A DNA stretch of 64,000 nucleotides from Tenggerimyces flavus (GTDB lineage: Bacteria; Actinomycetota; Actinomycetes; Propionibacteriales; Actinopolymorphaceae): NCBI RefSeq assembly GCF_016907715.1, contig NZ_JAFBCM010000001.1:1860001-1924000 (forward strand). The letters are read 5' to 3'. The first letter of the stretch is position 1. Each line of letters starts with the position of its first letter. The translations under genes were made by a program, and so were the position numbers. Shown here in pieces: positions 61,201-64,000 of the stretch. Under the pieces are notes generated by a model. That model did no database searches. It was not told the DNA's origin and worked only from the letters and a program-made list of their open reading frames with translations.

Positions 61201-61851
61201 ATGCCGAGCGGGCGGAAGCGGGGCGAAGCACGCCATGTCGCCGCGCCCGCGGTCGAGCTCGCGCAGGCCGGTGACGAGGACGCGTTCCGCCGGCTGTACC
61301 GCGACGTGCATCCCGGCATGGTCCGCTACTTGCGTGTCCTGGTTGGCGATCGGGACGTCGAGGACGTCGCGTCCGAGGCCTGGCTGCAGATCGTTCGCGA
61401 CCTCGGCTCGTTCCACGGGGACGACGACGCGTTCCGCGGTTGGGCGGTGTCGATCGGCCGGAATCGCGCGCTCGACCACCTGCGGCGAGTGCGTCGGCGG
61501 CCAATCGCGGACGCCGACCTGGCCCAGTTCTCGGAACTTCCGAGCGGCGAGGACACCGCGACCCAAGCACTCGACGCGGTCTCGACGGACGCGGCGCTCG
61601 CGCTGATCGCGACGCTCCCGCCGGACCAGGCGGAGGCGATCCTGCTCCGGGTCGTGGTCGGGCTGGACGCCGCGGCGGCGGGCAAGGTGCTGGGCAAGCG
61701 GGCAGGTGCCGTACGTGCCGCAGCTCACCGCGGGCTGCGCCGGCTGGCCTCCGTTCTCGAGGGACGGGGCGGAACTATGGCCTGCGCCACGCCCGGAACC
61801 TCGCCGCGCGTGACAGTTTCGCTCGACCCGACGCTTACCGAGATGAGATGA
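61201..61851 (+). CDS. ECF RNA polymerase sigma factor
   Basis: 216 residues. Region 2: DAFRRLYRDVHPGMVRYLRVLVGDRDVEDVASEAWLQI, then FRGWAVSIGRNRALDHLRRVRRR. Region 4: LPPDQAEAILLRVVVGLDAAAAGKVLGKRAGAVRAAAHRGLRRL. ATG 61201 is chosen over an earlier GTG. The gene overlaps the following membrane-protein gene by 4 bp (ATGA), the usual sigma/anti-sigma arrangement. Confidence 0.85.
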   Translation: MPSGRKRGEARHVAAPAVELAQAGDEDAFRRLYRDVHPGMVRYLRVLVGDRDVEDVASEAWLQIVRDLGSFHGDDDAFRGWAVSIGRNRALDHLRRVRRRPIADADLAQFSELPSGEDTATQALDAVSTDAALALIATLPPDQAEAILLRVVVGLDAAAAGKVLGKRAGAVRAAAHRGLRRLASVLEGRGGTMACATPGTSPRVTVSLDPTLTEMR

Positions 61852-62474
61852 GTGGGATGCGTCGTCGCCGGATCTCCCGCGCCCAGGCAGCCGAGCTGCT
61901 GTCCGGGCGCGGTTCGGCGACCCCGGATCCCGTCGCTTCGATACTTTCGGCGGCTGCCGCGCCGGCCCGTTCGGACGAGCTGGTGGGCGAGGAGACCGCG
62001 GTGGCGGCGTTCCATCGTTCGCGGCTCTCGCCGGCTCCGGTGCCTGCACCCGGACGACGGCTCGCGCTGGTCAAGGTCGCCGGGCTGGTGCTCGCGGGCC
62101 TGAGTCTCGGCGGCGTGGCGTTCGCGGCGACCGGGATCCTGCCCGGCCCGGCTTCGCCCCCGCCCGTTCCCGCGCCGTCGGTGTCGTCGGCGGGGCCGGG
62201 GACGACGCGGACGGAGGGCGTCGCCCCGAAGCCGTCGGTCTCACCGTCCGACTCCCCGACGAAGCGGCCGCAGCCCGCGCCGAAGCCGTTCCCGACGAGA
62301 TCGGCGGATCCGGTTCCGGAACCCGAGCCGGTGCCGACCTTGACGAAGCAGCCCCGGCCGTGGCCCGTTCCGAGCACGTTGCCGGTGCCGACAGAGCTGC
62401 CTCTTCCGACCTCGCTGCCGTTGCCGACGCGATTTCCGACAACTTTTCCGACTTTTCCGGCGAACAGGCCGTAA
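61848..62474 (+). CDS. single-pass membrane protein with Pro-rich exterior, candidate anti-sigma factor
   Basis: 208 residues. The N-terminal ~70 residues are a cytoplasmic Ala-rich segment (ISRAQAAELLSG, DELVGEETAVAAFHRSR). A single helix at ~75-95 (LALVKVAGLVLAGLSLGGVAFAA) is followed by an extracellular Pro/Ser-rich tail ending in Leu-Pro-Thr repeats (PVPTELPLPTSLPLPT). No zinc-binding HxxxCxxC anti-sigma motif is present. ATG 61848 overlaps the sigma-gene stop. Membrane topology and coupling suggest it controls the sigma factor; the match to known anti-sigma families is not proven. Confidence 0.65.
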   Translation: MSGMRRRRISRAQAAELLSGRGSATPDPVASILSAAAAPARSDELVGEETAVAAFHRSRLSPAPVPAPGRRLALVKVAGLVLAGLSLGGVAFAATGILPGPASPPPVPAPSVSSAGPGTTRTEGVAPKPSVSPSDSPTKRPQPAPKPFPTRSADPVPEPEPVPTLTKQPRPWPVPSTLPVPTELPLPTSLPLPTRFPTTFPTFPANRP

Positions 62475-62476
62475 CA

Positions 62477-62504
62477 CTCTCGAGACTTCCGGCGCTGTCG
62501 AGAG
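62477..62504. terminator. short hairpin after the membrane protein gene
   Basis: CTCTCGA (62477-62483) and TCGAGAG (62498-62504) form a perfect 7-bp stem with a 14-nt loop, immediately after the membrane protein stop and 54 bp before the secreted protein start. It could be a terminator or a regulator site for the following gene. Confidence 0.4.
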
Positions 62505-62557
62505 GGAGAGGGCGCGAAGTCTGCGCCACAGCCGATCGAGAGTGAGGAACCAGCACC

Positions 62558-63103
62558 GTGCGAATCCGACACCTCGTCCGCAATGTCGTGGTCGCGGGAA
62601 CCGTCATGAGCGCGTTGGTGCTCAGCGGCGGCGTAAGCCAGGCCGTCGAGCCGCCGCTGCCTGACCTGACGTTGCCGACCGACAGCCTGCCGTTGCCGGA
62701 AGTTCCGGACCTGCCGGGTCTGCCGGGCGAGCTGCCTGACCTTCCGGGACTGCCGAACATTCCGGACCTGCCGTTGCCAGACGGCGGCTCCGACTCCGAC
62801 AAGCCGGCTCCGGGGCCGAAGACCGACCTGCCCGACGCGCCGACCCCGTGCTCCGAGCCGCCCACGGTCGACGTCGACCAGGGCGACGCGGCGTTCACGA
62901 CGATCACGATCAGCTTCGTCTGCGAGTCGGAGAAGTCGTTCCACAAGGTCATCACCGCCGAGATCGCCGGCCAGACGCTCTTCGAGATCGACACCCAGAC
63001 CGTGACCGCGAGCTACAGCGCGCACTCGACCACGCTGCGGGTGCCGAAGGCGACGATCTGCGTGACCGACCTGTCGACCGACTCGAAGAAGTGCCTGCCG
63101 TAA
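62558..63103 (+). CDS. secreted Leu/Pro-rich protein with Cys-containing C-terminal domain
   Basis: 181 residues from GTG 62558. A Sec signal peptide (residues 1-29, cut after SQA) precedes a ~50-residue segment of LP-rich repeats (PLPDLTLP, PDLPGLPGELPDLPGLP). The C-terminal ~90 residues form a small domain with four cysteines (CSEPP, FVCESEK, ATICVTD, KKCLP) able to make two disulfides. No family is recognised. The LP-rich segment resembles the extracellular tail of the protein at 61848, suggesting the two act in the same envelope setting. Confidence 0.7.
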   Translation: MRIRHLVRNVVVAGTVMSALVLSGGVSQAVEPPLPDLTLPTDSLPLPEVPDLPGLPGELPDLPGLPNIPDLPLPDGGSDSDKPAPGPKTDLPDAPTPCSEPPTVDVDQGDAAFTTITISFVCESEKSFHKVITAEIAGQTLFEIDTQTVTASYSAHSTTLRVPKATICVTDLSTDSKKCLP

Positions 63104-63126
63104 CGGGCTGACGACGACTGCAAGCT

Positions 63127-63165
63127 GGGCGTCCCGGTGTCGATGGCCCCGCCATCGGGGCGCCC
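63127..63165. terminator. bidirectional terminator hairpin
   Basis: GGGCG (63127-63131) pairs with CGCCC (63161-63165), extended by TCCC-type pairing and an upper stem CGATGG (63141-63146) with CCATCG (63152-63157), with an internal bulge. It stands between the ends of two convergent genes. Confidence 0.6.
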
Positions 63166-63177
63166 TTCCACTTTCTC

Positions 63178-64000
63178 CTATGCGGGTGGGATGTTCTGGT
63201 TGCCGCGGAACAGGTTGGTCGGGTCGTAGCGGCGCTTGATCGTCGCGAGCCGTTGGTACGTCTCCGCGCCGTACGCCTCGCGGACGCGGTCGGGCCCTTC
63301 GTTGCCGAGGTGGTTGACGTACACGCCGACCGAGTCGGCCTTGATGCGTTCGAAAGTTCCATCGGCCCAGACGCGATGGCGGGTGGCCGGCTCGTCGGGG
63401 TTCTCCCAGAACGCGCAGAGCTCGACGTGGTACGCCGCCTTCCGGTGCGAGAAGGCGGTGCCGTTCGTCGAAACTCTCGCGATGGCGCCACCGAGCGGGA
63501 TGATCACGATCGCGCCGTTCGGCGAGGTGGGGTTGAGCCCGTATTCGGTCAGCGTCGCGATGGTGCTGTCGGTGAGTTTGCTCAGCAGGCGCGAACGAAT
63601 GTACGCGGGGCGGGACGGTGCCATGCCGTCGAACAGGCGCTGGAGCTCGAGGTACTCGCTCGGGCCGACCAGGTCGACGGCGGGCGGGCCGTACGCCTGC
63701 AGCCTCGCGAGCGCGGCCTTGCCCTCGCCGGTCGGGTGCAGGCAGGCGGCGGCGATCGCGAGCGCGGGCTTGCCACGCAGGTCCTGGGGGACGAATGGCG
63801 CGTCGGGTGCGGTGATGAACGCCGCCAGCGCGGTGACGTCGTCGGGCGCGCTCTCGGAAAAGTGGCGGAAGTACCGCAGCGTCTCCTCGGCATTTTCGGC
63901 GCTGTACAGGAGCATGCCGCCGAGGGGGTCGGAGACCTCGTGCAGGCGGTACGTAAATTCCGTGACGATGCCGAAATTTCCGCCGCCACCGCGGATCGCC
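63178..64000 (-). CDS. FAD-linked oxidase (berberine-bridge-type), partial
   Basis: The gene ends with TAG at 63178 and runs past 64000; about 274 C-terminal residues are inside. The in-window N-terminal end reads AIRGGGGNFGIVTEFTYRLHEV, the conserved part of the FAD-binding domain, followed by the substrate domain and the C-terminal BBE motif (YQRLATIKRRYDPTNLFRGNQNI). The flavin-attachment residues lie outside. It oxidises a small alcohol- or amine-containing substrate with FAD. It is an intact-looking relative of the pseudogene at 50550. Confidence 0.85.
   Translation of the reverse strand, partial: AIRGGGGNFGIVTEFTYRLHEVSDPLGGMLLYSAENAEETLRYFRHFSESAPDDVTALAAFITAPDAPFVPQDLRGKPALAIAAACLHPTGEGKAALARLQAYGPPAVDLVGPSEYLELQRLFDGMAPSRPAYIRSRLLSKLTDSTIATLTEYGLNPTSPNGAIVIIPLGGAIARVSTNGTAFSHRKAAYHVELCAFWENPDEPATRHRVWADGTFERIKADSVGVYVNHLGNEGPDRVREAYGAETYQRLATIKRRYDPTNLFRGNQNIPPA

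Noticed and set aside
1-64000. CRISPR arrays, tRNA, rRNA, transposases or integrase/att sites
   Set aside because: No regularly spaced direct repeats, no cloverleaf-type sequence and no transposase-like protein was found by reading.

Overview
The window is a contiguous piece of a high-GC (roughly 70%) actinobacterial chromosome. Signs of this are GTG starts, heavy G/C third-position codon use, many 4-bp ATGA/GTGA gene overlaps, AfsR/SARP-type regulators, DUF1707 and mycothiol-type DinB proteins, an IdeR/DmdR-type iron box and an ECF42-type sigma operon. The set of genes fits a soil actinomycete such as a member of Propionibacteriales (Kribbella or Actinopolymorpha relatives), but no rRNA or marker gene fixes the genus. 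I saw no tRNA, rRNA, CRISPR array, transposase or prophage gene.

0-13.8 kb: a truncated Tat-exported protein, a flavin reductase, a hydrolase-ABC ATPase fusion with its ABC-2 permease, a disulfide-type flavoprotein, an unusual membrane-anchored SF2 helicase divergent from a ROK regulator/SGNH esterase pair, an APH-fold kinase and a secreted S33 peptidase. 13.8-18.7 kb is the most interesting part. Next to a collapsed AfsR-type regulator relic lies a compact RiPP locus: a 73-residue precursor, an ATP-grasp ligase and a PIMT-like methyltransferase, joined by 4-bp overlaps and facing a divergent HTH regulator/HD phosphohydrolase pair. This is the architecture of methylated (aspartimide-forming) graspetides.

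18.8-50.5 kb is export- and regulation-rich: a full-length AfsR/SARP regulator, a DrrAB-like ABC pair with an operator-like repeat, two separate heterodimeric ABC exporter pairs, three MFS transporters (one carrying three C-terminal beta-sandwich repeats beside a lipoprotein with a similar domain), a flavin monooxygenase divergent from a GntR-TetR chimeric regulator, and an ECF42 sigma operon (DUF998, DGPF/YCII, sigma factor) with a matching promoter motif. An 83-bp dispersed repeat with a strong palindrome occurs twice, 28 kb apart, in opposite orientations.

50.5-64 kb: a frameshifted FAD-oxidase pseudogene, a DUF2461 gene, then a six-gene operon in exactly the rhbABCDEF order (diaminobutyrate aminotransferase, decarboxylase, IucA/IucC, acetyltransferase, N-monooxygenase, IucA/IucC) behind an iron box, predicting a schizokinen-like citrate-hydroxamate siderophore. 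The window ends with an ECF sigma factor coupled to a single-pass Pro-rich membrane protein, a secreted Leu/Pro-rich protein and a truncated berberine-bridge-type oxidase.
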